This document shows, piece by piece, positions 34,739 through 44,193 of a DNA stretch of 64,000 bases. Source of the stretch: Nitrospira sp. (lineage in GTDB: Bacteria; Nitrospirota; Nitrospiria; Nitrospirales; Nitrospiraceae); assembly GCA_024760545.1 (NCBI GenBank), contig CP060502.1, positions 209,452 to 273,451 of the forward strand, written 5' to 3'. Position 1 is the first letter of the stretch. Every line of letters starts with the position of its first letter. Below the pieces are notes generated by a model, which saw nothing but the letters and a program-made list of their open reading frames with translations, was not told the origin of the DNA and searched no databases. Position numbers and translations under genes: made by a program.

Positions 34739-35842
34739 TCACAAGAGACAGCAACGTTGGAGTTTCCAGAGGAGAAAGACAAAGTCATCGCCGTCGACCG
34801 GATAGGTGGAGGCCATCCCCCACATGAGCTGGGTCCGACCGATCGGCGAACAGCAACTGGTGACATTGTTCGACGTGGAGTCCGCGATCGGATACAGGAG
34901 TTGGAACTTGTACTGGCTTTTGACCATCAGAAAGGTCGGAATGTCCGTACAAATCGCGGACCCATCCGCAGCCCAATACAGCTCGGCTCCGAATCGCGCC
35001 AGTTTTGCCAATACCCGAGTCACCACTAATGCGGCCGGCTTGATCTGTCCGCTATAGGAACCAGATGTAAATCCAGATGGCGGGTAGATGTTCCCGAATG
35101 AGCCCGCACACCAAAAGAGCGGATCAAGCGGGTACCCAAAACTCGCGGCAACGGAATCGACGGCACAGGCGGCCGTCGCCACGGGATTCGCAAAGAGAAA
35201 CGCTTCGGGAAATAAAAGTAACGATAGCGGGTCATCATTCCATGCTGGATCGACTTCAGACAGATAGGCTATATCCAGGGGATTCCCCATCGAGGTCGCC
35301 ATCGCACACAAGTAATCGATTCCGGTTCCCAACATGGCCCATAGTGGGAAGATGATGAAGTGGACGTGGTAGTACGACATCTTCAGGGCCGGATCGTCTT
35401 GCGACACATCCACGAGCCCCCGATTGATGAAAGTAGGGTCACTCCCAAGTGTCGCACCATTCAAACTCGGAAAGCAGAGCGGATTGCGGACAACCTCCAG
35501 AAGGTCTGTGGGCATAAACGCCCCAAACGGAAGCCCAGGGACACAGATATAGGGCGTAAAACAAATACAGCCACACAATTGTGGGGGATAGATGGCAGAA
35601 ATTCCTGGCCCGACCGCCGGACGGACACTGTCCTCACTTAAGTTAAAGACCGTCACCCCAATCAAGGACATGGGGAAGATACATTCCCAGCAGGTTTTGG
35701 AGAAAGTCTGTTCAAAAATATTTGAGCTCGGGCAATAGGCTTCGGTGACGGCAGGACCAATCAACAAGAATCCCACCACACACAACAACCCGACACAGAA
35801 TACGGACAGGCGCAACCATCGACACTGAGCGAGGCGGCTCAC
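34739..35842 (-). CDS. traU: Conjugative transfer protein TraU
   Basis: 367 residues, Cys-rich. A signal-like helix (LSVFCVGLLCVVGFLLIGPA) is followed by TraU motifs: CWECIFPMSLIGVTVF, QLCGCICFTPYICVPGLPFG, VEVVRNPLCFP-like LLEVVRNPLCFPSLNG, VHFIIFPLWAMLG, and SCCSPIGRTQLMWG near the end. The start is GTG with GGAGG 8 bases upstream; it overlaps the stop of the trbC-traW gene (GTGA). TraU is needed for DNA transfer more than for pili in F. Confidence 0.9.
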   Translation of the reverse strand: MSRLAQCRWLRLSVFCVGLLCVVGFLLIGPAVTEAYCPSSNIFEQTFSKTCWECIFPMSLIGVTVFNLSEDSVRPAVGPGISAIYPPQLCGCICFTPYICVPGLPFGAFMPTDLLEVVRNPLCFPSLNGATLGSDPTFINRGLVDVSQDDPALKMSYYHVHFIIFPLWAMLGTGIDYLCAMATSMGNPLDIAYLSEVDPAWNDDPLSLLLFPEAFLFANPVATAACAVDSVAASFGYPLDPLFWCAGSFGNIYPPSGFTSGSYSGQIKPAALVVTRVLAKLARFGAELYWAADGSAICTDIPTFLMVKSQYKFQLLYPIADSTSNNVTSCCSPIGRTQLMWGMASTYPVDGDDFVFLLWKLQRCCLL

Positions 35843-37053
35843 AATGCAACCTCCTCGATCTTCATGACGGGGCCATTTTGAGAGATCACGCTCGGAACAT
35901 GGGCCAGCTGAAATTTGCTCACCATTTCAGGCTGGACCCAGTAGACCCGACATTGAAGTTGCTTGGCGACTTCTGACACATCCCCGGCTGAAAGCAAGAT
36001 TTTTACCCCAAGACCATACCGCTGGAGCAGCGATTGCGCGTACGTGAGTTGCTTCGCGTCACGGCCGTCGATGACCACATACCGGTGCGATAGCGCGATC
36101 CGGGTCAAGGGATTGATCTCTGTCCCTCCCTTCACCACCACCACCGTCCCATCATGATTTAAAATGTCATGCTCATAGCGTTGCGTGACGTCGACCGTGA
36201 ATACACGGGACGACGTGGCGGGTTGCAACCCAATATTCGGCCCCTCATGCAGCCGTTCCACCACTCGCCGCTGTAAGTCCTCCCGCACCTTGCCCCAGTC
36301 GACCCGGCGCATCTGCTCCTTGAGGTACTCTTCCATGTCTTGTTCGGCAATCGGATAGCGGGACAGATCGGTCGGCACGGCGCTGATCCCCGTCAAGACG
36401 GGCATCACTGGGCGCGGCACCGTAATCGGACCGCCCATTTGCCAACTGCGCGTTTGGCCGACATACCACTCCCGCAAGGGACGGATCGTTCCTTCAGAAC
36501 GGCTGAGCTGACTCAAGAGTGCCTCCAACGGGGCAGCACCCGTGACCATCAACGCCGCCTGGTCATTGACGATCGCCAAAGTCGGCACACTCGTCACACC
36601 CAACTGGCGAAAAATGATGGGATCAATCGTGGTGTGGGGAGCTTGCTGTTGTAATTCGACCGCGAGCGCTTTCGTCCGGTCGACGGTTTTACGCATGTCG
36701 TTGTCGATCATGCCGCGAAAGACCACAGTGGCCCCGAGGCGATACGCTTCACGCATATACCCCTTGAGCAACTCATCGGGAATCGACCAGGACACGAAAT
36801 AAAACACGCCTTCACGTTTCTTGATCGGCATGGCTCCCGTGGGACCCTGAACCTTCGGAGCCATACCCGCTAAGCGTTGCTTGCGAAGCTCCTGTGCATG
36901 TCGACGGATGTTTTCCACGCCCTGAAGCGGTGAGAGACTGGGTGTACCAGAACCACCCACGGTCGCAGGCTCCGCGAGACACCAGGATGGCCCTAGGACA
37001 AGTCCTGCCAGGATGCTGAGAAAGTAGAGTCTCCATTTAGACTGTCCAATCAT
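35839..37053 (-). CDS. TrbC-TraW fusion protein
   Basis: 404 residues with signal peptide (LYFLSILAGLVLGPSWCLAE). Residues 70-200 match F-type TrbC: GVFYFVSWSIPDELLKGYM, ATVVFRGMIDNDM, TIDPIIFRQLGVTSVPTLAI. Residues 245-404 match TraW: SSRVFTVDVTQRYEHDILNH, DGTVVVVKGGTEINPLTRIA, YVVIDGRDAKQLTYAQSLL, VKILLSAGDVSEV, FQLAHVPSVISQNG. In F these are two genes; here one chain. The ATG at 37053 follows GGGAGGG. It overlaps the small membrane gene upstream by 17 bases. Confidence 0.85.
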   Translation of the reverse strand: MIGQSKWRLYFLSILAGLVLGPSWCLAEPATVGGSGTPSLSPLQGVENIRRHAQELRKQRLAGMAPKVQGPTGAMPIKKREGVFYFVSWSIPDELLKGYMREAYRLGATVVFRGMIDNDMRKTVDRTKALAVELQQQAPHTTIDPIIFRQLGVTSVPTLAIVNDQAALMVTGAAPLEALLSQLSRSEGTIRPLREWYVGQTRSWQMGGPITVPRPVMPVLTGISAVPTDLSRYPIAEQDMEEYLKEQMRRVDWGKVREDLQRRVVERLHEGPNIGLQPATSSRVFTVDVTQRYEHDILNHDGTVVVVKGGTEINPLTRIALSHRYVVIDGRDAKQLTYAQSLLQRYGLGVKILLSAGDVSEVAKQLQCRVYWVQPEMVSKFQLAHVPSVISQNGPVMKIEEVAL

Positions 37054-37252
37054 GGGCCCTCCCTTCTGCCACACTCCAATGAATATCCTGTGCCGGCTCG
37101 ATCGGCGGTTGGGTTGACCGATAGATCACCTTCCCCGCATACCAGAGGACGCAGACCAACAGCAGCGCCTGGAACAACGCGACCGCAATCTCCTTGGCTA
37201 GCCCGACGTCTTCCATCCACTCGGACCCTCTGAGTCTCAGAAAATTGGCCAT
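37037..37252 (-). CDS. Small single-pass membrane protein of the tra operon
   Basis: 71 residues: MANFLRLRGSEWMEDVG, one hydrophobic helix (IAVALFQALLLVCVLWYAGK), and a short periplasmic tail. It overlaps both neighbours by about 16 bases, so it is translated as part of a chain between the S26 peptidase and trbC-traW. In F this region holds traI-unrelated small genes such as trbI, but I see no firm match. Confidence 0.55.
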   Translation of the reverse strand: MANFLRLRGSEWMEDVGLAKEIAVALFQALLLVCVLWYAGKVIYRSTQPPIEPAQDIHWSVAEGRAHDWTV

Positions 37253-37800
37253 ACCACCCCCTTGATGTCCTTGACATCGACCAAGCCAATCACGCGACTA
37301 TCAAACGATCTCGGATGTGGCAGTCCCAAATAGTATGCGCCGTCAGGAATCACCGGCGGATAACTCGCAGGCTCAATCCGTTGCTTATACTTATCTTGCT
37401 CAATCACGGTTGCGACTTTCCAATCGTTCACGTAGACATCACGGCCTTGCACTCGCACCACGTCACCGGCCACCCCATACGCCGCCTTGAGAAACATGCG
37501 GCCTACCCGTGAATAGGGCCGCAATGGGCCCTTCGGCTCCACACGATCGGCATATTCTTGCGTCATCTCAAACGCCGCATACTCACCGCGCTGAGGAAGC
37601 ACCCCTTTCTTCACGATAAAGAAACTGTACTCGGGGAGACTTTCATCATCCCGCACATAAATTCCGTACCAAGGACTGACGGCCAATGCGGTCAAGGACA
37701 CCACCGCAAGACCGATCGCCACGCGCTTGGGCCAACCGTCACGCACCGTCCACTCTGTCAGAGACATCAGGACAGATTTCAATCGCGCGCCACGATCCAT
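37237..37800 (-). CDS. S26-family signal peptidase of the TraF/TrhF type
   Basis: 187 residues. A membrane helix (VAIGLAVVSLTALAVSPWYG) precedes the S26 boxes. SLPEYSFFIVKKG carries the serine; GRMFLKAAYGVAGDVVRVQG carries the lysine in FLKAAYG; YYLGLPHPRSFDSRVIGLV is the last box. Both catalytic residues are kept, unlike in the gene at 8511-9863. Conjugative relatives (RP4 TraF, R27 TrhF) process or cyclise pilin. GGAGGAAGG precedes the ATG. The likely substrate is the TraA-like pilin. Confidence 0.85.
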   Translation of the reverse strand: MDRGARLKSVLMSLTEWTVRDGWPKRVAIGLAVVSLTALAVSPWYGIYVRDDESLPEYSFFIVKKGVLPQRGEYAAFEMTQEYADRVEPKGPLRPYSRVGRMFLKAAYGVAGDVVRVQGRDVYVNDWKVATVIEQDKYKQRIEPASYPPVIPDGAYYLGLPHPRSFDSRVIGLVDVKDIKGVVWPIF

Positions 37801-37815
37801 GAATGCCTTCCTCCG

Positions 37816-40335
37816 TTACGCCACATCCCGCAGACCGCGTTTCGCCGCCGCCTGCCGCTCCTGCTCGACAAGTTTGTTAATGGCTTCCTCGGTCGTGAAC
37901 CCCTCACGTTCCAATCGCTCGATCTTCGCCACCTCATCGGAATTCGTGGTGTATCGCAGCTGAGTTTCACGCGGGACTACCAGTCGGCCAATGCCACGTC
38001 CGGTGGGCGAGAAGAAATAGATTTCCGAATACCCATCCCCACGATGGACACTCTTGAGGAGATCGAACTCGGCATCACCCAACACCAAGCGTTCATGTTT
38101 CCGTAAACTGACCAAGCTTTCCGGCTTCTGCATTAAGAGGAATAAAAAGTCGGAGTTTTCGAGAATCGCTTGGCCTGTGCGGCCCATCACGTCGTAGAAG
38201 TCATTCACACCCTGCGTGATCACCACGGAGGATCCGTTATATTTGCGTACGCGCCGCACCGCTTTGTTGAAAAAGGCCGACACGTTGCTTACCTGATCGC
38301 CTTTCTGGGCTAACAGATCCCACGCTTCATCGATTCCGCAGATTTTCCGCTGCCCTCGATCTCCGAGATACATGGCCGATTGAATGTTCATGACCAACTG
38401 CAAGAGGATGACGGACCGCAACTCCGGTAATTGATCGAGTCCATCTAGCTCCAAGACGATGAAGTCACTCTCAAAGTTGATGTTGTTCCGATCATTGAAC
38501 ATGCGGCCATAGTTTCCGCCTTTGCAAAATGGCAGCAGCTGGTCGGCCAGGTCTTTCTTCCGTCCATGTTGATCCGGTTTTTCTCGAAGCAGCGCACTCA
38601 CATCTGTCGGAGAACCATCGGCCCCGACCTTCCTGAACACCTCCATGATGGTTTCTTCCAACCATGACATTTGGAGATCAGGCAACATTTGACTGGGCGA
38701 GGCCATTTGGGCGAGCAGGTCTTTCACCATCGCCACCCGCTCTTGTAATTCGTCCTTCACTTCCTCCTCAGTGCGCCCATTCCCGGGGATATGCAGCAAC
38801 GTGAATGGATTGAGGCAGAAGGTCTCTCGTTTGGTGGCAAATTGCAGAAACTGCCCCTTCAAATGTCCGCAGAGTTTTTGATACGACTTGCCGGCATCGA
38901 TCATCCACACCCGGCCCTGTGTGCCGAGATAGGAGCGAATTAGCTCATTCGCAAAGAACGATTTCCCGGCGCCGCTCTTCGCGGCAACTGACACGTTAAA
39001 GTTTCCAGCTGGGTTCGCAAAAATATCCAAGCCGATTGCTTGCCCACAACGTGAGGTGAAGATCATTACAGGTGGGCCTAACCCCTTCCAATCTCCAACC
39101 ACCGGGGCCACTTCCGCCGGCACGTTCGATGGCACGGTGTGTAGCCGTTGGAGCTTGCTCCGCACCAACGGCATGTCCGCGGTCATACACAGGGGCAGTG
39201 AAAAGACAAACTGTGGGAAACTGATGAAGGTGTCCTCTTGGAGCATCCACTCCTGCGTCCGGTACAACGCCTGCACACTCTGGCTGTGCTGCTCTAAGAG
39301 GCTTTCATCCTCCCCATACAGAATGACTTGATAGTACATGCCGACCGGTTGATTCCCCTCCGTCATCGCCGACGTCATGAGATCGAAGTTGTCTTTCTTC
39401 TTTCCAATCATGGGAATCAACCGCACAATCCCACCCACGGCCTGATTGGTAATCAACACATGGTTGCGGGTAATCTCTGCTCCGGCCTTCACGGTGTTGT
39501 ACCGAATGACGTTTAACGAGATCCAAAACGGACACGTGATTTGGTCTTGGAGCCGAAACGCACTTCCAATTAACTCCCGATTCCGCCCACCATTCCATGC
39601 TTCAGGGAATTGCTGAACGGTCAAACACTTGACGAACCAATTATCGAGGAAGATGGAGGTGGGACTAAGTTGGCATTTCGTATCCAACCGCACCGCCTGC
39701 TTCTTGATCAGTTGACGTGGATCATAGGTGGCGGGCCGCTCACCCCAACTATGCCCTGGATTTAATAATTGATGGAGCAAACAGAGGAGACGATAGGCGT
39801 TGACCCGCTGAGGAAAGAATCCGCACGTCTCCAGCAGCTTCTCGATTCCATTGAGCTTTTCCCAAATCAAGGCCAGCTTCATTCCATCCGGCAGTTCATT
39901 CTCCAGTGGAATCGCGACGCTGACATACACGTTCAGATCACGCGGCCGGACCCCCGTATCGCGAATGAGTCGCGTATCACGCGCGCGCAACATGTACCGC
40001 TCCATGGTTTCCGCATCACGATAGGCCGTCGATCCATGTCCAGCATGGTTCCGTAACGCCGTATAGTGTTCCGTAATCGGCTCGATCACTGGGGAACCGT
40101 GCATCGCCACCTGAATCGTTGAACCTTGTGGGAGATCGAGGGCATACAACCCACCGAGTCCTTTTACCGCCGCATCATTCAAATGTCCTAAAGGGGGCAT
40201 GACCCAGATTGCCCCAACCCGGCCATCCGTGAGCCGATAGACCCGATGCACATCATCAAAGGCTCCATAGAGCAAAAAGTCGCTGAGGGGGAACCGATTC
40301 AAGGCTTCTTTCATGAAATTATATGGTATGGCCAC
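37816..40335 (-). CDS. traC: TraC, VirB4-like ATPase of the conjugation channel
   Basis: About 839 residues. N-terminal TraC part (FPLSDFLLYGAFDDVHRVYR) and a RecA-like ATPase. The Walker A is SVAAKSGAGKSFFANELIRS near residue 450, Walker B is DFIVLELDGLDQL with KICGIDEAWDLLAQKG later, and VVITQGVNDFYDV follows. It powers pilus assembly at the inner membrane. I choose a GTG at 40335, preceded by ACGAGGATATC. Starts at 40461 (inside traV) and 40314 are alternatives; the latter lacks a ribosome site. Confidence 0.9.
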   Translation of the reverse strand: MAIPYNFMKEALNRFPLSDFLLYGAFDDVHRVYRLTDGRVGAIWVMPPLGHLNDAAVKGLGGLYALDLPQGSTIQVAMHGSPVIEPITEHYTALRNHAGHGSTAYRDAETMERYMLRARDTRLIRDTGVRPRDLNVYVSVAIPLENELPDGMKLALIWEKLNGIEKLLETCGFFPQRVNAYRLLCLLHQLLNPGHSWGERPATYDPRQLIKKQAVRLDTKCQLSPTSIFLDNWFVKCLTVQQFPEAWNGGRNRELIGSAFRLQDQITCPFWISLNVIRYNTVKAGAEITRNHVLITNQAVGGIVRLIPMIGKKKDNFDLMTSAMTEGNQPVGMYYQVILYGEDESLLEQHSQSVQALYRTQEWMLQEDTFISFPQFVFSLPLCMTADMPLVRSKLQRLHTVPSNVPAEVAPVVGDWKGLGPPVMIFTSRCGQAIGLDIFANPAGNFNVSVAAKSGAGKSFFANELIRSYLGTQGRVWMIDAGKSYQKLCGHLKGQFLQFATKRETFCLNPFTLLHIPGNGRTEEEVKDELQERVAMVKDLLAQMASPSQMLPDLQMSWLEETIMEVFRKVGADGSPTDVSALLREKPDQHGRKKDLADQLLPFCKGGNYGRMFNDRNNINFESDFIVLELDGLDQLPELRSVILLQLVMNIQSAMYLGDRGQRKICGIDEAWDLLAQKGDQVSNVSAFFNKAVRRVRKYNGSSVVITQGVNDFYDVMGRTGQAILENSDFLFLLMQKPESLVSLRKHERLVLGDAEFDLLKSVHRGDGYSEIYFFSPTGRGIGRLVVPRETQLRYTTNSDEVAKIERLEREGFTTEEAINKLVEQERQAAAKRGLRDVA

Positions 40336-40372
40336 GATATCCTCGTTTCTCTGTTCGCGGTCGCCGAATGAT

Positions 40373-41143
40373 CTATTGCCCCATCTTCTCCCGCTGTATC
40401 TCCATCCGTTCTTGGAGCCTTTCTTGTTCCGTCTCAGGATCGGTCGGTACCGGTCCGCCATACGGCGCTGGGATTGGGCCAGACATCGACGGGAGTTGCT
40501 GCTGTAACTGACGCAGTATGGCCGAAGGATCCTGGCTCGTCCCGACCGTCTGAGCCGAAGCCGGCAGAGATGATGGCGGTGGGGCCGTCACCACAGGCGC
40601 CGGGGTCGGCATTGGAGCTGGGGCTAAGACAGGTCTTGGGGCATTGTTCCGTTGTCCATACGGCGGCTCCACTAACCCAGGCACCATCCGCGGCACAAAG
40701 ACCTTCCCGGCAGACCCATTGCGATCCATACCTTTCGGCGCTCGGCCATACGTCCAATCCGACTGTTGGACAATCGCGTAGACAATCGAGGCTTCATGCA
40801 GAAAGTTATTCTTATCCCGCCATGGGGCAATCCAGACCTGCATCACTTCAGGTGCGGTGATATTCGGTTGGCCAAGATGCTGCTCGGCTTGCCCTGCGAC
40901 CGCTGAGACACGATTGGCAAACGATCCCCCATTGCCGGCAGCGGACTCTTCACCTGCGTCATTCTTTTTCATGTTCGTGAGCTGCTCATGACGTCGCTCA
41001 TAGGCTTCACGAGTCGACAAGCACACGCTTGAATCCGGATAGCCTTTACACGCGAAGTCACTCTTGTAATGTCCGCAAGCCGTTTGAATCAGCCCGATCA
41101 CACCGACCATGACCATGATCCCGCGTCGCTGTAATGCCGTCAT
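40373..41143 (-). CDS. traV: TraV, outer-membrane lipoprotein of the channel
   Basis: 256 residues. Lipobox QTAC at residue 23 in GVIGLIQTACGHYKSDFACK. The C-terminal half is Pro-rich (PMPTPAPVVTAPPPSSLP). The TraV pattern C-G-...-F-x-C near the N-terminus is present (GHYKSDFACKGYPDSSVCLS). TraV joins TraK and TraB into the envelope-spanning core (the VirB7 counterpart). AGGAGGAACTG precedes the ATG. Confidence 0.8.
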   Translation of the reverse strand: MTALQRRGIMVMVGVIGLIQTACGHYKSDFACKGYPDSSVCLSTREAYERRHEQLTNMKKNDAGEESAAGNGGSFANRVSAVAGQAEQHLGQPNITAPEVMQVWIAPWRDKNNFLHEASIVYAIVQQSDWTYGRAPKGMDRNGSAGKVFVPRMVPGLVEPPYGQRNNAPRPVLAPAPMPTPAPVVTAPPPSSLPASAQTVGTSQDPSAILRQLQQQLPSMSGPIPAPYGGPVPTDPETEQERLQERMEIQREKMGQ

Positions 41144-41195
41144 CAGTTCCTCCTGCGCCGAACACCTCGGCCTTCTGGCCGGGGTCGTTGACGCC

Positions 41196-42002
41196 CTACC
41201 GACTCACCGACCCCAATTGCTGCGCGACCGTCGGTGGCATCCCTAACATCGCCATCAATTCTGCCACTGACTTCTTGCCTGCAACCGTGCGCCCATCCGG
41301 GAACACGATGTAGGGTGTTGGTCCACCACCAAGTTGACGTGCCAGCTGCAAGTTATGCTCAAGCGGCGCGTCACAAGGCTTCCCTGCGTCCGGCACCGGT
41401 TTTCCAGCCAGTGCGGTATCGAGCATGTCCTGGCGATTATCCGAACACCAGATGTTGATGGACTTCTGAATCGCGCCCTTATGCAGCCGCTCCACTGGAT
41501 GCAGAAACACCGCCACCGGCACGCCGGCCTCTACGAGCTGCTTCACTTCCGCATGCAGCTCTCGACAAAACGGGCAGTCAGGATCATCAAACACCAACAC
41601 TGGGGCCGATTCGCGCATGCCTGGGGCCAACTCTGAGGGACGATAGAGAATAGCGTCCTGCAGCGGCACAGCCGCCAGCAATTCCCGTCGTTTGCCCATG
41701 ATAAATTCCTGCGTCAGGTTCTTTTGCTCCTTCATGTCAAACAGCGCAGCCTGGGCTAATAGATATTGGCCGGACTCATCGACAAAGAAGATCCGTTCAT
41801 CATTATTCAGAGTGAACATGTAGAGCCCCGGCATGGGTGCCGGCTGCCAATCACGAATCACCGCACCAGGGAACGATTTCATAACCGCGACTCGAGCTGA
41901 ACTCGCTTGCGGATCGATCAGATCAGGATGAGCCGACGCAAGAGACCCACCACCCAGCAGGATCGTTCCAATTAACATGATCGCCATTCGTATTGTTCTC
42001 AT
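41196..42002 (-). CDS. dsbC: DsbC-like disulfide isomerase
   Basis: 268 residues with signal peptide (MAIMLIGTILLGGGSLASAH). N-terminal dimerisation part (VAVMKSFPGAVIRDWQPAPM, FFVDESGQYLLAQAALFDM). Thioredoxin part with VFDDPDCPFCRELHAEVKQL, the CPFC pair near residue 141, and GGGPTPYIVFPDG with the cis-Pro. Many F-type systems carry such a gene to fold TraN, TraU, TraH and others. Its ATG overlaps the stop of the small gene upstream (ATGA). Confidence 0.9.
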   Translation of the reverse strand: MRTIRMAIMLIGTILLGGGSLASAHPDLIDPQASSARVAVMKSFPGAVIRDWQPAPMPGLYMFTLNNDERIFFVDESGQYLLAQAALFDMKEQKNLTQEFIMGKRRELLAAVPLQDAILYRPSELAPGMRESAPVLVFDDPDCPFCRELHAEVKQLVEAGVPVAVFLHPVERLHKGAIQKSINIWCSDNRQDMLDTALAGKPVPDAGKPCDAPLEHNLQLARQLGGGPTPYIVFPDGRTVAGKKSVAELMAMLGMPPTVAQQLGSVSR

Positions 42003-42106
42003 TTCCCCCTCTTTCCTCGATCGAGACCTCGATCAAGCCAATCCATCGCCGCGACGCCCAATAGAATCACCGCTCCCAACAAGGTCACGATGGCTAACAC
42101 GCTCAT
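41999..42106 (-). CDS. 35-aa single-pass membrane protein
   Basis: One helix and a basic tail: MSVLAIVTLLGAVILLGVAA then MDWLDRGLDRGKRGK. The stop overlaps the dsbC start (ATGA), which is the main reason to accept it. GGAG is close to the ATG (2 bases), so initiation may be weak or coupled. Not recognised. Confidence 0.45.
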   Translation of the reverse strand: MSVLAIVTLLGAVILLGVAAMDWLDRGLDRGKRGK

Positions 42107-42134
42107 GACTCCATCGACACAACCAAGACCAGAC

Positions 42135-43433
42135 TTATAACGGCGGCTCCGCCATCGAACGCCCTTCCGTGATGATGATGTTCGCTTCCCGCCCCACGTC
42201 GATTTCGATAATTGGATAAATTTCTTTCGCCAGCTGGGTGTAATGACGTGCCAAGGTTTGGGCCGCTCCGGCCATCCCACCCGCTGCCCCGGCCATGGCA
42301 ATTTTTTGAGGATCGGGGAAGTTAAACGCCTGATCAGGACTGTTCGAGATAAAGAACCCTTGCTGATAGGGCATGAACACCCGCGAGATCCCATTCACAA
42401 ACCCCGCCAGGAGGGCCTTCGCTAAGATCGCGCCCTCGCGCTGCACCACCGGACCTCGGAGTCCGACCTTGCCATCTTCACCCGTCAACATCCCACGAAT
42501 CGGGATATCGATTGCTTTTTCTTCATCCCCTTTCACACACGACAGCGCAGTCGTACGAATCTTCGCGCGTTCTTCAGACAAATCTCCCACTCCCTCGCCC
42601 AACACAAAACACTCCCGCATATCCATCTTCACGTTGTTGGGGAGCATCGACATATCCTGCACAACCATCAACACTGGATGAGGCTCCCCTCCGACTCCCA
42701 CAGACTTCCCCGGCGCGTCCAATCCGGTAATCAATTTGACGGGAATGATCGTCCCCGTCGGAATCCAGTATTTCTGGGGTAAGGTGGCAGCCTGTGGAGG
42801 CTGCGGATCCGGAGAGAGCACACGGATTCGACCCGCAGGCGGCGCATATTGAATAGGAGCGCCACCCTGCATCGGGCGCGCCATCCCAGCACCGCTGGGA
42901 ACGGGAAGCGACGTCTGTGTCGGCTGCGCTTGACCCGTACGGCCCACAGTCGGTAAGGCACTTTGTGGAGGTGGTGGAATAGCAGCCCGTACTTGTGTCT
43001 GAGTCGACGGCGCAAGCCCATTTACACTTGAATTCGGCTCGCGTGTGGTTTTTGCCTCTTTGACTTGCTTATTGAGCTCCTCCATGCTGCGGCGAAACTC
43101 ATCCTGCAATGATTGCACCTTTTGCTCTAACATCTGCTCTTTCTGCTCAGTCTTCTTCACACGTCCGGCAGCCTCACCCATCCAGGCTTCCTTATCTGCC
43201 AGCTTCGTGAGCGTCGCCGGTTTACTGGCTGGTTTACCCGTGATGCCAAACGGTTCTGGCGTTGGATCGGCACGCAATGACTGAAGAAACATCGTGCCCA
43301 AACCGAGGATTACCACCACAAGTAGCGCCAGCTTCCACCGCTCCATCCCCCCACCAGATCCTCCGAAGGGATTCCTCTCATTCTGGCCGCTTCCGAGCAA
43401 CTTATCTCCGAGTCCACCTTGACCTGGATTCAT
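42135..43433 (-). CDS. traB: TraB, VirB10-like channel protein
   Basis: 432 residues. A short cytoplasmic part, one membrane helix (WKLALLVVVILGLGTMFL), a coiled coil (KVQSLQDEFRRSMEELNKQV), a Pro-rich stretch, and the VirB10/TrbI C-terminal domain from residue 220: YWIPTGTIIPVKLITGLDAP, HPVLMVVQDMSMLPNNVKMD, RECFVLGEGVGDL, and RKEIYP-like LAKEIYPIIEIDVGREANII. It spans both membranes and senses energy state. It follows traK after one base. Confidence 0.9.
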   Translation of the reverse strand: MNPGQGGLGDKLLGSGQNERNPFGGSGGGMERWKLALLVVVILGLGTMFLQSLRADPTPEPFGITGKPASKPATLTKLADKEAWMGEAAGRVKKTEQKEQMLEQKVQSLQDEFRRSMEELNKQVKEAKTTREPNSSVNGLAPSTQTQVRAAIPPPPQSALPTVGRTGQAQPTQTSLPVPSGAGMARPMQGGAPIQYAPPAGRIRVLSPDPQPPQAATLPQKYWIPTGTIIPVKLITGLDAPGKSVGVGGEPHPVLMVVQDMSMLPNNVKMDMRECFVLGEGVGDLSEERAKIRTTALSCVKGDEEKAIDIPIRGMLTGEDGKVGLRGPVVQREGAILAKALLAGFVNGISRVFMPYQQGFFISNSPDQAFNFPDPQKIAMAGAAGGMAGAAQTLARHYTQLAKEIYPIIEIDVGREANIIITEGRSMAEPPL

Positions 43434-43434
43434 A

Positions 43435-44193
43435 TTAGTTACCTTTCCCCATTTCAGGGTCAGGGGATATCACCTTCTGGACTGCCTTCTTGACTGGCTC
43501 TGAATACGTCACCATATAGACAATCGCACTCTGTCCATTCGCAATGACACGGCGGTCCAACGCAATACTAAGCTCAGCCCCCGTGAAAAATTCCGTCTGT
43601 CTGAGGCTTTGGGTCTCCATCTTCGAGTTGAACAACTCATACATGCGCACCGTGTACTGCGCGCACCGATATTCACGTACCGCCAGCACTTCCAACTCCA
43701 ACCACTTCGGATGTGACTCTTTGGGTAAATCTCGAGCCGTACATGATCGCGGAAGAGTCCCTTGTCTCGCCTGCCGTATCAGTTCCACATTGGCTTCTTC
43801 ATACGATTCCGCTCGACGGACCGGATCAACCTCCGCTTTGCCACCCGAAGACACAAGGCGGATATCCTCGACCACGATCATTTCGGCCGGAATCATGGCC
43901 GGCGTGATCTGGAACAAATACGACTGGCTATCTGTCATCACGATCAGATCGCCAGGCGCCATGGTATTTTTCGGATCGATGGCGACATTGCGGCCATTCG
44001 CACGAATTTCGAAGGCCGGATTAACCGTCAGCAATCCGTTTTGGACAACCGCACCAGGTAATTTGATGAGCGTCAGTTGAGAAGAAGAGATACGGATAGG
44101 GATCGGACTGTCATCTGACACCGTGACAAGCTGCGTGGCCAAGGCTGGCCCCGCCATCAACCACAGCATCATCACGGCCAGCATAAACGTCAT
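43435..44193 (-). CDS. traK: TraK, VirB9-like secretin of the channel
   Basis: 252 residues with signal peptide (MLAVMMLWLMAGPALAT). TraK features: PIPIRISSSQLTLIKLPGAV, LTVNPAFEIRANGRNVAIDP, LIVMTDSQSYLFQITPAMIP and EMIVVED. It makes the outer-membrane ring with TraV and TraB. The start codon overlaps the stop of the IscB remnant upstream (ATGA), so its original leader is gone. There is no strong ribosome site, and translation may now depend on coupling to the remnant frame. Confidence 0.85.
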   Translation of the reverse strand: MTFMLAVMMLWLMAGPALATQLVTVSDDSPIPIRISSSQLTLIKLPGAVVQNGLLTVNPAFEIRANGRNVAIDPKNTMAPGDLIVMTDSQSYLFQITPAMIPAEMIVVEDIRLVSSGGKAEVDPVRRAESYEEANVELIRQARQGTLPRSCTARDLPKESHPKWLELEVLAVREYRCAQYTVRMYELFNSKMETQSLRQTEFFTGAELSIALDRRVIANGQSAIVYMVTYSEPVKKAVQKVISPDPEMGKGN

